This document shows positions 1 to 10,091 of a DNA stretch of 64,000 nt, piece by piece. The notes below the pieces were generated by a model, which ran no database searches, was not told where the DNA came from, and was given only the letters and a program-made list of their open reading frames with translations. How positions within the stretch are numbered: position 1 is the stretch's first letter; each line of letters starts with the position of its first letter. This stretch comes from Adiantum capillus-veneris (lineage: Eukaryota; Streptophyta; Polypodiopsida; Polypodiales; Pteridaceae), in assembly GCA_014529385.2 (NCBI GenBank), contig CM043969.1, forward strand, positions 21,577,946-21,641,945. The letters run 5' to 3'. The translations under genes and the position numbers were made by a program.

Positions 1-714
1 ACACACACACTCACACAATCTCATGTGTGAAGAAAGAGAAGACTATCTCTTCCCAAGCTTTAATGGAGAGCTCATCACCTACTCCAAGCTTGTGAGATAG
101 GAGCCTACATCGACACACTCTTGGCTTGTGGATGAAAATCCAACCAAGAGCTAAGCTTCAATGCATGCTCATCTCCTCTACCAAGCTAATTTACTAAGCT
201 AAAGCTATGCTAATATGAGTGATTATGTGAGGAGATGTACATCTTTCTCGTAAGATACTCCTTCTTCCTCTCAATCTACTCTCATACTCTGCTAGCTCTC
301 ACTATCTTCGAAGGTTTGTGAGGTCTTGGGTCTGAGAACGGGGAAAATTAAAGTTGTGTTTACTAAGTGTTTTGCTTAGTGCATGAAGCTTTCATCTTCA
401 TTGCACTAGCTAGTCTTGAAGGAACACAAAGAATTGTATTGTACAATGTCTCTCTTGATGGGAGAAACCATAATACAAAGCCTTTTGGAGGGGGGACCGG
501 CTCCATGCAAATTTGGTCCTCAACTGTTGTCAATAGCTTAATTTCTCTCTCTTTTGAAAGTATGGTTGATGCTGTCTAACTAGGTGTTATGCTTTTTGTT
601 GCTCTCTCCACCCAAGCACTCTTGTAATTCTCATTAGGAATCTATTCTAATGAAATTCCCACTATGTTCATGCTAATTTCCGCTACACATAAGTTTTTAG
701 ACCATTATGTTACA
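1..714 (+). repeat. 5' LTR, 3' portion only
   Basis: This matches 14983-15632 almost base for base and ends ATGTTACA. It keeps a 63-bp stretch (79-141) that the 3' LTR lacks. The solo LTR near 56400 also has this stretch, so the 3' copy suffered the deletion. A 70-codon frame at 367-579 recurs in the 3' LTR only because LTRs are duplicates. Confidence 0.92.
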
Positions 715-715
715 T

Positions 716-727
716 TGGTATCAGAGC
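716..727 (+). promoter_or_regulatory. Primer binding site (initiator Met-tRNA)
   Basis: TGGTATCAGAGC begins one base after the LTR end at 714. It is the usual plant retrotransposon primer site complementary to the 3' end of initiator methionine tRNA. The following 728-1131 is untranslated leader with no recognisable feature. Confidence 0.9.
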
Positions 728-1131
728 ACAAGGTTTCTCTTTTCTTGCTCAAGAAGGGAGGTCCTCAAGCTAGCTATAAATGGTTGGTATTATTAATTTC
801 CTGTGAGTAAGTAGAATAGGGATTTTTCAGCCTTGCAGTGTGCCTCCCTTTGTGCAGTTAACAGGGCATCACCGTCGAGAGCTATGGTCTTAATAGTGGA
901 GTCCTACGGGGCTTTCCTACGGCTTAACCACTATTGAGCTATTAGAAGCTTGACAGGAGCCGGTGTTGTTTTGGTGTCGAAAGACCCTCTCTTCTATTCC
1001 TTGCAATTAATGGTATTCGAGCCGCGGGTACAGTAGCTTGAGTGCTTTTTCTAAAGGGGTAAAGAGGAGTAGCACCTAGGGCTTGAAGTGCCAAAGTACA
1101 CCTAAAAAGTTTACACCTAAAAGTTGTTAGA

Positions 1132-1846
1132 ATGGCTGACAATAGTAAAGAGAGTGAAATTAATGTTGATAACTTTGATTTTGCTCATGAGCAAGCTACT
1201 AATGATGCTTCAATGCTTGTTAACTATCTTGTTTCTAGGCTTCAACAAGCCATGGGCAATGCATCTCTCCAAAGTGAAGTGCAACGGCAGCTCCGTGCTC
1301 ATGGGATTCTCCAAGCTCATCACCATGACGAGAGAACACCAAGGAAGCCTCTTTGTGAGACTCCCAAAAGAGGTCTCTCTCCGATTCGGGAAGAAGACGA
1401 GAATCCCTATGAAGGGCTCAAGAATTTACTTCTCGATGATGCATCTCCTTCCCAAAGGAGAACTCAAGAGCCTCCATCGAAGGAACGAGAAAGAAGTGAG
1501 TCTCCTGCCACCTCGACGGAGATGGCTCCACGAAGACGGCGGGCTAAACGCTCTCCATCACCACAAAAGCAGAGAAGACCATCACACTCTTCTCCACGCC
1601 ATAATTCAAAGAGGGATGATAAAAAAGCAAGAGAAGAAAAAGGCGAGAAAGAGGACACCCTCTTCTCCATCTTCTTCATCTTCTTCCTCTTATGAAAGTG
1701 ATGGTGAAGACAACGAAGATCAAGACAAGCAAAAGGCGAGAAAGAGGTCACCCTCTTCTCCACCTTCTTCAAATTCTTCACCTTCTAAAGAAAGTGATGG
1801 TGCAACCTTTGAACCATAAAAAAGAAGAGGCCATAGGAAATCCTAT
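1132..1846 (+). pseudogene. gag, 5' half (broken by frameshift, stop and CACTA insertion)
   Basis: The ATG at 1132 (MADNSKESE...) opens a hydrophilic protein with a long Ser/Arg/Lys-rich region. The frame is lost around 1640. The same Ser-rich segment continues in another frame (KARKR...SSSSSS...ESDGE) up to a TAA at 1817-1819. Beyond that stop the frame runs on into the 3' half of gag at 9582 when the CACTA and one copy of its TAT duplication are ignored. This shows that the stop is a point lesion and that the CACTA sits inside coding sequence. Gag forms the virus-like particle. Assignment rests on position between the primer site and pol plus continuity with the 3' half. Confidence 0.75.
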
Positions 1847-1858
1847 CACTACAAGAGG
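1847..1858 (+). repeat. CACTA left terminal inverted repeat
   Basis: CACTACAAGAGG is a perfect inverse of 9570-9581. The two ends diverge directly after these 12 bases. TAT target duplication lies at 1844-1846. Confidence 0.95.
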
Positions 1859-1890
1859 TTATGTACTCTTGTGACGCTCTTAGCGACGGA

Positions 1891-2131
1891 AATACACTGG
1901 GTTTTTATAACCCCCGGCGTCGCTATAAGCGTCGCTAAAAGCGTCGCTACGAGAGCGTCGCTATATGCGTCGCTATAGGCGTCGCTATAGGCGTCGCTAT
2001 AGACGTCGCTATATAGCGACGTCTATAGCGACGCCTATAGCGACGCTTATAGCGACGCTCTCACAGAAGAGTATAGCGACGCATATAGCGACGCTACAGA
2101 GCCATAAATAGCGACGCATATAGCGACGCCT
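1891..2131. repeat. CACTA left subterminal repeat array, palindromic
   Basis: About 14 copies of the octamer GCGTCGCT or its complement, spaced 2-4 bases apart, plus several variants. The first half reads GCGTCGCTAT, the second half its complement ATAGCGACGC. The array is thus a large imperfect palindrome centred near 2012. In En/Spm elements such subterminal repeats are TnpA binding sites; that role here is inferred. Confidence 0.9.
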
Positions 2132-2493
2132 GAGAGAATATTTTTTTGGTGGCAGGGCATTGAATGCCTGCCACCCATCAACCATATTGTACTTGATTCA
2201 CTTTTTAAAAAAAGTGCAAAGGTAAATAATAGACCCAAAATAGTCACCCACAAGACGCATTGTTTGCAAAATTGACAATTGTACACATCATAGACAAACT
2301 GAATTGATTGGCAAATGTAATAATGACAATTGTACAACATCATAGGCATAAAGAATTGATTGGCAAAAGGAATTGCGGTGACAAATGTAATAATATACAT
2401 GGTTCAAAAAGACGTATAAAATCCGTCTCATGATACATAAGCTATGAGAAACCCTAAACTAATGCTATCTAAATACGGCTAAACTGACGTCGT
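2132..2493. other. CACTA spacer between left array and tnpA gene
   Basis: AT-rich DNA that probably includes the 3' untranslated region of the tnpA-like gene. Two related segments around 2280-2300 and 2325-2345 share a sequence like GACAATTGTACA(A)CATCATAG. No ORF of interest. Confidence 0.5.
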
Positions 2494-3807
2494 CTAATCA
2501 GACGTCTCATCGCGTCCAAGCGGCGTATCTGTCGGATTCTGCAAAAAAAGACAATAAGACAGTTTTCAGTAAGTATAAACATATAACGACATTTATAAAA
2601 CAATACAAAAAATAAAAAAGAGTAAACCCTAATACTAACCATGCCGCTGCGAGAACTGAGAATGTCCATCAGGGCGTTTAAGCCCTTCCTGCCTGCGTAC
2701 TCGCGCTCGTACGGTGTGGGATCACGTCCTGTCATCGACCACTGTCAAAACATACAAAGATTTCATTATGTTAGAACTAAAAAACTCATAAACCCTAAAC
2801 TATCGAACATGCATAAAGAGCAATGTGAAAAGACTTACAAAATCGGCCTCAAATGATGCCCATCCACCGCTCCCCAAGTGGTGCGAGCTCCCTGCCTCTA
2901 CTCGCGCTCTGGCTGCATCCTTTTGTTGCTTCCACTTGTCGGGATTCTCGCGCGCTGCTTTCTTCGCATTCTTCCAATCTTCTTTGGCCAGCCAATCTGG
3001 CCTATTCCACCCATTCTTGATTGCTTTTTGCACTTCGGAACGCTTGTGTTTGCAGTATTCGCGCATTCGAATCTTCATCAGGTCTTCATTGAAGCGCTGA
3101 TCCCGTGTTGGAACGGGAAACTCATCATGAAGTATGCTGATGACTCTGTTTTTTAAATCACTTGGTACTTCACTCCATTTGTTTAGTATATAGTGTCTAA
3201 ACAGCTGAGAGCAAAGACCACGCATGCGCGAGATCACCTTCTTGCCGTCATCATCCATGATGATGCCGCCGCTGATGTCGACGGAGTAAGGCAAGCCCTC
3301 TGGCCGGTGACGCGTGAACCTGGGTGTCCCGGCAGGGGTCTCTAGCGGCGTGTCGATGGGGGTACGGACGTCAGGTGTCTCCACCGGCGTCTGGGCCCCG
3401 AAGCGAGGAGTGTCGAGTGGGGTGGCTCCTGGCGGAGTAGGTAGAGGTGTGTAGCTTCTAGGAACAGTCAGCCGTGCAAAACCTGGCGTAGACGGCGATG
3501 CTGTGGCTGGTGTGGGGGCGGGCAAAGAAGGGGAGGGTAAAGAGCCTCGTCGAACACGAGGCGGTGTGGAGGCATCGGTGGCGGAATCCCCACAACAACC
3601 GCCACCGCCACCACTAGAGCGCCGGTGTCTAGAAGAGTGTGACGCTCGTCTCGTCGACGCCGAAGCTTCGGAGCGCGCCGAATGCTCCGAAAGAGAGGGA
3701 GATGCGGATGGTGTAGGAACGCGCGATGATGCGCCAGAGCGATGACGCTCCACGTACCACTGTCTCTGCTGCGGTGACAAAGAAGAAAGAAACTCCTCAT
3801 CATCCAT
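2494..3807 (-). CDS. tnpA: TnpA-like En/Spm accessory transposase (Transposase_24 type), three exons
   Basis: Predicted exons are 3807-2839, 2741-2640 and 2538-2494. All donors are GT, all acceptors AG, and all junctions phase 0, giving 371 residues ending at TAG 2496-2494. The start is ATG 3807 (MDDEEF); the frame is open further upstream but without a better ATG, and a possible acceptor lies just before it. Residues about 20-180 are Ser/Pro/Thr-rich with repeated TP/SP pairs (TPVETP, TPIDTP, TPAGTP). The C-terminal third is basic with conserved Trp residues (NKWSEVP, NRPDWLAKEDWKNAKK, DKWKQQ), the pattern of the plant Transposase_24 (Ptta/En/Spm) family. In En/Spm, TnpA binds the subterminal repeats and brings the ends together. 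The family call is by motif memory; DNA binding here is inferred. Confidence 0.8.
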
Positions 3808-4079
3808 ACCTGCATTAAACACACGAATATTTAAACTTAATACTGAATGAATAGAGTAGACAATGACGCAAAGACCATTAAATACAATGACGTAATGACG
3901 CATATAAATACAATGACGCAATGAATCGAGTGGTAGAAGAGGCAAGTCGAAAACTCAGAATTTTCAATCAAAAGATGTGAGCGCGAGTAGAAAAGAGCGT
4001 TACACACCATGGAAGCTACTTAGAGAGCTAGAGCTTTTACAGCACGGAGCAAAATTGTTCAAATACAATATTTGTGGCT

Positions 4080-7000
4080 TTAAGAGATCTCTCTCTCATC
4101 CTCGCATAACTCAGCATAACTTCCTATATCTATATAGAGCTCTCCGTTTAAACACATATCCTCTGTTTCATTTTGTAGCTCCTCTGCATGCACCCCATAT
4201 AGAGCAGTAGCATCTTGATGCTCGTCTGGCACCACCGCAGCGGCTTCTGATTGAGCATCTTCTCTGATCTCCTCCATTGATGTCGTTGTGATTGGCACAT
4301 GGTAGCCTTCATACGTCCTTGCACTACGAGGGGCTAACTCTATGACGTACCACCAGTTTGATGTAGACTTTGTAGGATGAAATACTACCTGCCAAAGCCA
4401 CATAACTTACATGAGAGCTTTCAAGCACATAACTTGTAAAAGGGGGATGTTAACTATTTATATACTTACTTGTTCACAATGCTCGGGTAGTACGAAAGTG
4501 TCTCTTAGGTCAGTCCATTTCTTAGTAGAATCCACCTCAAGAAAACCAGACTCTCCTCTACGCACAGTAGCGTTTCGACCCTCCATGATTATCTTGAACC
4601 ATTGCACGTCGAACAAGTCGACAAAAAATCCTCTGTAATCGATCCTCAAAATCTCTTGCAGCGTGCCGAAGTAAGTGAGTTCCGCCACCACGGGATCTGC
4701 ATCAGAGGAACGTCGTCGACTAGACTGTTCAAATTTTGCCATGATTCCACAATCTTGAGTAAAACGCTTTTTGTCGATTCGTTCCACCCTAAAATGTCGA
4801 CCTTTACACCATGCTGCTGTGTATGACTTATACTACAACGAACAAAGATTATGAGTGGCCGTTCAAACGTTTATAAATAAAGTCACTTGCTAGTCGTACA
4901 TTGCAAACTTACCTTGGTCGCGCAACCCCGAGAGTACTCCCACTCTTCTTCAGTCACTTCGTCACCGCATTGTTGTGCGCTTTTCAATTGGTTGTGCAAC
5001 CATCTTAAGCTCATGAAGGTTGGTAGGCTCTCCAGAACCGCTGGATAGTGCATCGGTGGTCGTCTTCCCCGTCTCCACTCGATTCGTGCCCTTTGTCGCT
5101 CTTGCTTTGCATCCTCATATTGTGAAATCCACTTTTGCATCACTGGATTGTGAAGCATGCAAAATCGGTTGATTTTAGCCTCTAGATCTTCCGTCATCTT
5201 CTTCTCAACACCGAGATTGCACATGACAATCCCAGATATGCGCTCATCATCTATGGTTCGCCATAGCGTGTCCCGGGATTTATCAAATCCGTCTAGCCAC
5301 TCTCCAATGTACACTAGGGACTCTGATACCAACCAACCTTCTGCCATGCTACCCTCCGGACGTGCCTTTTGACGCACATATCCCTTAAGCGTTTTCATGA
5401 AACGCTCTAAGAAGAACATCCATCTGGAATGAACTGTGCCAGCTATTTCCACCTCATCAACTATGTGAATAAGAAGATGCACCTGAATGGTTAGCATTGT
5501 AGTAGGAAAATGTTTCTCAAACATGCACACAAGCTCCGCAGCATTTAGTTTGGCGAATGGTATGGAGTCTACGTCGATCTCCTTTTGTGAGATCCATTGC
5601 ACCAGCTTTGCAAGTTTGTAGATTGTGTTACGGATGTCGAGAGACAAACATCCCTCAATGGCAACCGGTAAAATAAACTGTAAAGTATGTGCAGCAATGA
5701 TATTAAAGTCCACATTTTATGCAATGATATTAAAGTCCACTATGAACGTACCTGACACATTTTATGCCAATCGTGTGACTTCAAACCGGTAAGCTTTCCT
5801 TCTTTAGTAAAACACGTTCGGAGCGAGTGCATTACGCCAGTGGGGGTCCGCAAAGATCGAATGGCCTCTTTTACTTTGCGTTCTTGGGCTCCTGTGAAAA
5901 TCCATGGTGCTTTAGGAAGTTTTATCGATCCATCAGACGCTGTTTGCGGCCAATATTGCTCCATACGATCCACATTTCTAAGGTCAACTCTGGCTCCCAA
6001 AGTATCTTTCTTGCCGGTCAAATGGTCCCATAGTAGATTACCCACATTCTTGAATATGTGCATTGGATCGAGCAAGTGATTGATCACGAGTCGAGGCCAG
6101 TATGGTAACTCGTACCATAGAGATAGTCTCTTCATCCCTGGAGGCAATCCGTCATCGCACATCTCCTTCTGCTCTAACCATGCTTGTGCAGACATCCTTG
6201 GTGGCTCTCTTCCCAAAAAGCCGTCGCGTAACACATGATTCTCCGGAAGATACGCTTGATGACCTTCGTAGATTTGCTTCTTCAGTGAGGGTGCCCTACG
6301 TGCATTCAGTCTAGGTCCACATGTGACACATGCTCTGTATCCGCTTGTTTGAAGCCCTGCATGTATACACATGATAATAGATCAACTATGGGGAAAAACC
6401 AGATTTACAGTGTCTGAGAGAGGAGTGTCAATAGATCACCTGAGCATTCTGTTAGCCCGGGATAGTCATGCATGGTCCACATTAGAATACCTCTGATCAA
6501 AGCATTCCGTCGTCCTGTGTGTCGGCTCATATCCACCACCTCTATGCCAATCCACAATTGTTGTAGCTCTTCCAATAGTGGACGAAGATACACATCCATA
6601 TTCCCCACTTTATATCGCCCTGGCACAATCAAGCTTAGCCATAGGTGCCCCTTCTTCGTAGTCAACCACGGGGGAATGTTGTAGTTGACGATGACAACGG
6701 GCCATACACTGTAAGATGTTGATCTTTGACCAAATGGATTTACGCCATCCATAGCCAGGCCTAAGCGCAAATTTCGAGCTTCCCTGGCAAAATCCGACCA
6801 TGTTCCATCTATATGTTTCCAGGCTGCGCAATCTGCAGGAATTCGTAGCACACCATCCGAAGATTTATTCTCCTCATGCCATGATGCTAGGGCGGCCATG
6901 GACTTACATTCGAAGAAATGCTTGATGCGAGGAAGCAAAGGAAAATGTCGCAAAACCTTTTGTGGAATTTTTGTCCCGTGGAGATCTACTCGATATCTTT

Positions 7001-7808
7001 CGGAATCACATTTCGGACACTTCTCCATGTCTGTGTATTCCCCTCTGAAAAGAATGCAGTCATTAGGACAAGCGTGGATAGAATTGTAATCCATCCCCAA
7101 GTTTCGCAAAATCTTTCTTGCTTCATCTCGGGAATCTGGCATCACATTGTCAGCTGGTAGAATGTGCTCTTTCAGCAATCTACACAACATAAAAATATGA
7201 TACAGTCGTGTAAAAATCTATCAGATCATTATACACCATGAGTTCTATTAAAGTAAACTAATTGTAATAGATCACCTGAAAAGCGCTGTGACGCTAGTGT
7301 CACTCCATCCAAACTTTGCCTGCATGTTGAGAAGAACTAGGAGTGCTTTCAATCTAGACATACGTGCTCCATTATACAATGATGTATCGGCTTCACTTTT
7401 CATATCATCATAGATAAGCCTTTCTGAATCCATGATCGTCTCGATCATTTCATCAATCTCGGGCTCAAACATTGCCTCGTTGGGAATGTGCTCTGCATGA
7501 TCATCCCCCGAGCTGTCAGAGGCTACATCTTGTGGCCTCACATATGCTGCTTGACCAAAGCGCCTGCGAATACGTCTATTGGGTTGCAAGATTGCTGCTT
7601 GTTGGCCAGCGTCAGAGTCCGACGAGTTATAATTGGCAACAACTTGATCTATAATAGATGGATCGAACTCGCCAAATTCACGAACGTGTTGCAAAGAAAC
7701 ACGTCTTGTCCGTCGCACAGCATGCTTGCATTGATTACAAGGACATAAGACCCTCGTTGAGAGATAGGTGTTTCGGTTGGACGGTCCCACATCCTCGTCG
7801 CTACTCAT
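4080..7808 (-). CDS. tnp2: TNP2 transposase of CACTA element, six exons, intact reading frame
   Basis: Predicted exons are 7808-7276, 7179-6440, 6356-5752, 5677-4913, 4832-4470 and 4388-4080. All introns are GT-AG and all phases match, giving 3315 coding bases and about 1104 residues with no stop. The N-terminus has a Cys cluster (CPCNQCKH, residues 22-29) like the transposase-associated domain. Exons 2-3 hold paired CxxC (CPKCD), the conserved AMDGVNPFG and GNMDVYLRPLLEEL blocks and DPMHIFKNV, the TNP2 (Transposase_21) core containing acidic catalytic candidates. Exon 4 has the KSHDWH-following region and MWxxFLERFMKTLK-like block (DUF4218 type). Exon 5 has the YFGTLQEILRIDY block (DUF4216 type). 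TNP2 cuts at the CACTA ends. The (CT)n tract at 7876-7911 lies just upstream of the start. Expression is not shown by sequence. Confidence 0.9.
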
Positions 7809-7870
7809 AATGAGGATAAAAAACTTATAACCTAGACAACAAATTTAATATTCTATTGGCATTCTTCGTC

Positions 7871-7875
<5 letters not shown>

Positions 7876-7911
<36 letters not shown>
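7876..7911. repeat. (CT)n microsatellite upstream of tnp2
   Basis: An uninterrupted run of CT lies about 70 bp upstream of the tnp2 start codon, within its probable 5' untranslated or promoter region. Confidence 0.9.
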
Positions 7912-7912
<1 letters not shown>

Positions 7913-8224
7913 ACCTCACATTCTCTAGTCATGTCCAATCCCCGCACACCTCGGTCTAGAGGTGCACGGAGATCAGAACCACCGGGTTATAATCTCGTCT
8001 TTATTGGTCAATACCTATATTTGTGGGTACAAGAAATCTAGACACCCACGTCTACATGATACTGCATGTAGTGGACAAAATCCCTTTGCCTCTTCTCTAG
8101 CTGTAGCACTTCACTTCATCTTAACATCTTTTCACAGTAGATCTTTTCACTGTTCGTCTAACTCTAAACCCTAAACCGTAAGTAATTCTTGCGTGGACTC
8201 GATCTAACGTAAATAAGCGTAAAT

Positions 8225-8283
8225 CTAAATAAACGTAAATCTAACTAAAAATAAAGCTAAATCTAATTTAACGTAAGTCTAAT
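8225..8283. repeat. Direct repeat flanking the captured HMA fragment (left copy)
   Basis: An AT-rich segment of about 57 bp ending TTTAACGTAAGTCTA. It recurs with about 8 substitutions at 8527-8583 on the other side of the HMA fragment, in the same orientation. It is itself made of short GTAAATCTAA-like units. Confidence 0.8.
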
Positions 8284-8296
8284 GACTAGAGGTTGT

Positions 8297-8495
8297 CTAG
8301 ATGGTCATTGTGTCGGGGATGTAGTGACTCTTGCCGCCCTGAAGATCCACCTTCTTCCCTATCTTCTGAAGACATTTCACCAGTACTTTTGGATCGACGG
8401 AGCCCACTATGAGAGAAGGCAGCAATACCCTATATTCCATTGAGGGCTTTCTTCACCCGCTTCATGCAGGCATCGCAGTCTATGGAGACCCGCAT
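8297..8495 (-). pseudogene. Captured host gene fragment: heavy-metal-associated (HMA) domain, broken
   Basis: Reading the minus strand from 8495, one frame gives MRVSIDCDACMKRVKKALNG, the first strand, CxxC metal site (CDAC) and first helix of an HMA domain. After a TAG and a change of frame, a second stretch gives VDPKVLVKCLQKIGKKVDL followed by a short tail and TAG at 8299-8297, the last strand and helix of the same fold. The middle of the domain is about ten residues too short. The ATTAG directly before the ATG could be an old splice acceptor. Plant HMA proteins of this size are metal chaperones (HIPP/HPP type). The fragment is non-functional as read. It lies outside both transposase genes and is flanked by a direct repeat, consistent with capture of host exon sequence by the CACTA. 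Confidence 0.75.
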
Positions 8496-8526
8496 CTAAT
8501 CTAATATAACATAAATCTAAATCTAG

Positions 8527-8583
8527 CTTAAATAAATGTAAATCTAGTTAAAAATAAACCTAAATCTAATTTAATGTAAGTCT
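8527..8583. repeat. Direct repeat flanking the captured HMA fragment (right copy)
   Basis: Same orientation and order as 8225-8283 (AAATCTAGTTAAAAATAAAC then TTTAATGTAAGTCTA). Together the two copies bracket the HMA fragment and about 30 bp of flank. Confidence 0.8.
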
Positions 8584-8869
8584 ACATATAACCTAATCTT
8601 TAACGTTTTTTAAAATAGTTTCCTACGACGTTATAACTCTCTTCTTCCTGTGTGTGTGCGCGTGTGTGGATGTGTGTGCCAATAAAAAGAGATAAATGGT
8701 ATAACCTTTCTATCACCCATGCCAAGTATGATAGATTGATTATGCCATTTCTCTCTTGAATAATAGGTCTTCAGTTCAACTCCTTGTCGGTTAGATCTTT
8801 AGGTCTTTTAATTTTAATTAGTTTCCTACGACGCTCCCTTAGTTTCTCTTTCTTTCTCTTTCAATGTGT

Positions 8870-9063
8870 GTGCGTTTTTTTGGATCGTATGCATGTTTTC
8901 TTTCTCTTTTCCTCTCTCAATGTGTGCGTTTTTTGTTTATGCATGTTCTCTCTCTCTTTTCCTCTCTCAATGCGTGCGTTTTTTGTTTATGCATGCTCTC
9001 TCTCTCTTTTTCTCTCTCAATGTGTGTGTGCATTCTTTGTTTATGTATGTGTGTGCGTTTTTG

Positions 9064-9111
<48 letters not shown>

Positions 9112-9242
9112 AACACTATATGTGTGTGTGTATGTGTGTGTGTGTGAGAGAGAGAGCGAGGGAGAGAGAAAGAAAGGAAGGGAACATGAGAATGAGGAGA
9201 GGGAAGGAGCATACCTGTCTCTCCTTCTTCTCCTCGTGCGTG

Positions 9243-9273
<31 letters not shown>

Positions 9274-9278
9274 AAAAG

Positions 9279-9317
<39 letters not shown>

Positions 9318-9330
9318 GGGAGAGCGTTAC
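8870..9330. repeat. Microsatellite and short tandem repeat tract inside CACTA
   Basis: Three copies of a unit of about 55-60 bp containing CTCTCAATGTGTGCGTTTTT-like sequence and TTTATGCATG (8870-9060) are followed by (CT)n 9065-9108, (TG)n 9120-9145, (GT)n 9237-9274 and (AG)n 9283-9314. The long frames here on both strands are repeat-encoded and not credible genes. Confidence 0.85.
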
Positions 9331-9413
9331 CTGCTCTTTGCTTGAGGGCGCCGAAAAACTCAGATCTGAGATCTGAGTTTTTGGGCGCGCTCGGTTATTT
9401 TTTTTACCCCAGC

Positions 9414-9560
9414 TGGCGTCGCTATGAGCGTCGCTATGAGCGTCGCTATGAGCGTCGCAAATTTACAAAGAAATTTGCGACGCTCATAGCGACGCTTATA
9501 GCGACGCTCATAGCGACCCCGGGAATTTTTTTTTGAGCGTCGCTGTGTGAGCGTCGCTAA
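9414..9560. repeat. CACTA right subterminal repeat array, palindromic
   Basis: About seven exact GCGTCGCT or complementary octamers and several variants. The array reads GCGTCGCTATGA on the left and its complement on the right of a short centre near 9467 (AAATTTACAAAGAAATTT), again an imperfect palindrome. It mirrors the left array. Confidence 0.9.
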
Positions 9561-9569
9561 TGTGAAGAG

Positions 9570-9581
9570 CCTCTTGTAGTG
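9570..9581 (-). repeat. CACTA right terminal inverted repeat
   Basis: CCTCTTGTAGTG is the exact inverse of 1847-1858 and is followed by the TAT target duplication at 9582-9584. Confidence 0.95.
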
Positions 9582-10091
9582 TATGCTGCATGGAAGAGGT
9601 CATCCAAGCTGAAGAAATTCAAAGAGGGAGGGAAGAGCATCTCTTTCCTTACCTATGATGGTACCTTTGGTGCTACGGACAAAGTCTTGGCCTTTATCCA
9701 GCAATTTGATGCGTCGTTTGGAGATGAGGGCTTCACGGAGTCCTCTAAGCTACGCCATGTAGCTATGCACTTTCAAAAGTCTGTCAGGCAATGGTGGTCT
9801 AGCCTACGAGCCAACGGTGAAGCTCCACAAACATGGAAAGCTTTAAGAGCTTCCATCATGAAGCAGTTTTTGGCCATCGATGCCAAAGACAAAGTACTCA
9901 CCGAATGGCGAAGCTTAAAGCTCTCTTCCAATGAATCCATCCACAAATATGTAGACAAGTTTTGGGACCTACAACTCAAAGCCAACCGAAGAAATGGCGG
10001 AGTATGTCAACTCCCAAAGGCCACGTACCATATCGGCGGTAATACACCATACTATGGTGGCCTCACGAATCAATTTCCAAACGGGGGCTAA
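9582..10091 (+). pseudogene. gag, 3' half (capsid region)
   Basis: The frame restarts directly at the CACTA target duplication with YAAWKRSSKLKKF and continues through YDGTFGATDKVLAFIQQFD, SVRQWWSSLRANGEAPQTW and SIMKQFLAID, the capsid-like pattern of plant Ty3 gag (retrotransposon gag domain). The frame changes at about 9985-9994: the pol frame begins AEYVNSQRPRTISAV while the gag frame runs to a stop at 10091. Residues normally between these blocks appear missing, so a small deletion with a frameshift is the likely lesion. A GTG at the CACTA end is not a start. Confidence 0.85.

Larger units (their letters stand above)
1847..9581. mobile_element. CACTA (En/Spm) DNA transposon, potentially autonomous, with captured HMA gene fragment
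   Basis: The element starts CACTACAAGAGG (1847-1858) and ends with the exact inverse CCTCTTGTAGTG (9570-9581). It is flanked by TAT at 1844-1846 and 9582-9584, the 3-bp target duplication expected for this superfamily. It carries palindromic subterminal repeat arrays at both ends, a tnpA-like gene (2494-3807), a tnp2 gene (4080-7808), both on the minus strand, and an HMA-domain gene fragment (8297-8495). No stop or frameshift was found in the predicted exons of either transposase gene. It is inserted in the gag gene of the surrounding chromovirus and is therefore younger than that element. Confidence 0.95.

Noticed and set aside
367-579. 70-codon frame conserved at 15283-15495
   Set aside because: Both copies lie at the same place in the two LTRs of one element, so conservation is explained by LTR duplication.
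1124-1819. 231-codon frame as a separate gene
   Set aside because: It begins at TTG, and its first part is the wrong frame of gag. Only the Ser-rich end is real gag after a frameshift.
2450-2810. AAACCCTAAAC telomere-like motifs in the CACTA (also near 8165)
   Set aside because: Single copies only, not tandem. At most telo-box-like promoter words. Too short to interpret.
8297-8495. HMA sequence as a working gene
   Set aside because: In-frame TAG, frame change and a shortened domain centre make it a fragment.
8784-9376. Long overlapping frames on both strands (up to 170 codons)
   Set aside because: They are read through CT, TG and AG microsatellites and consist of repeated Ser-Leu, Cys-Val and Arg-Glu; several frames are open at once.
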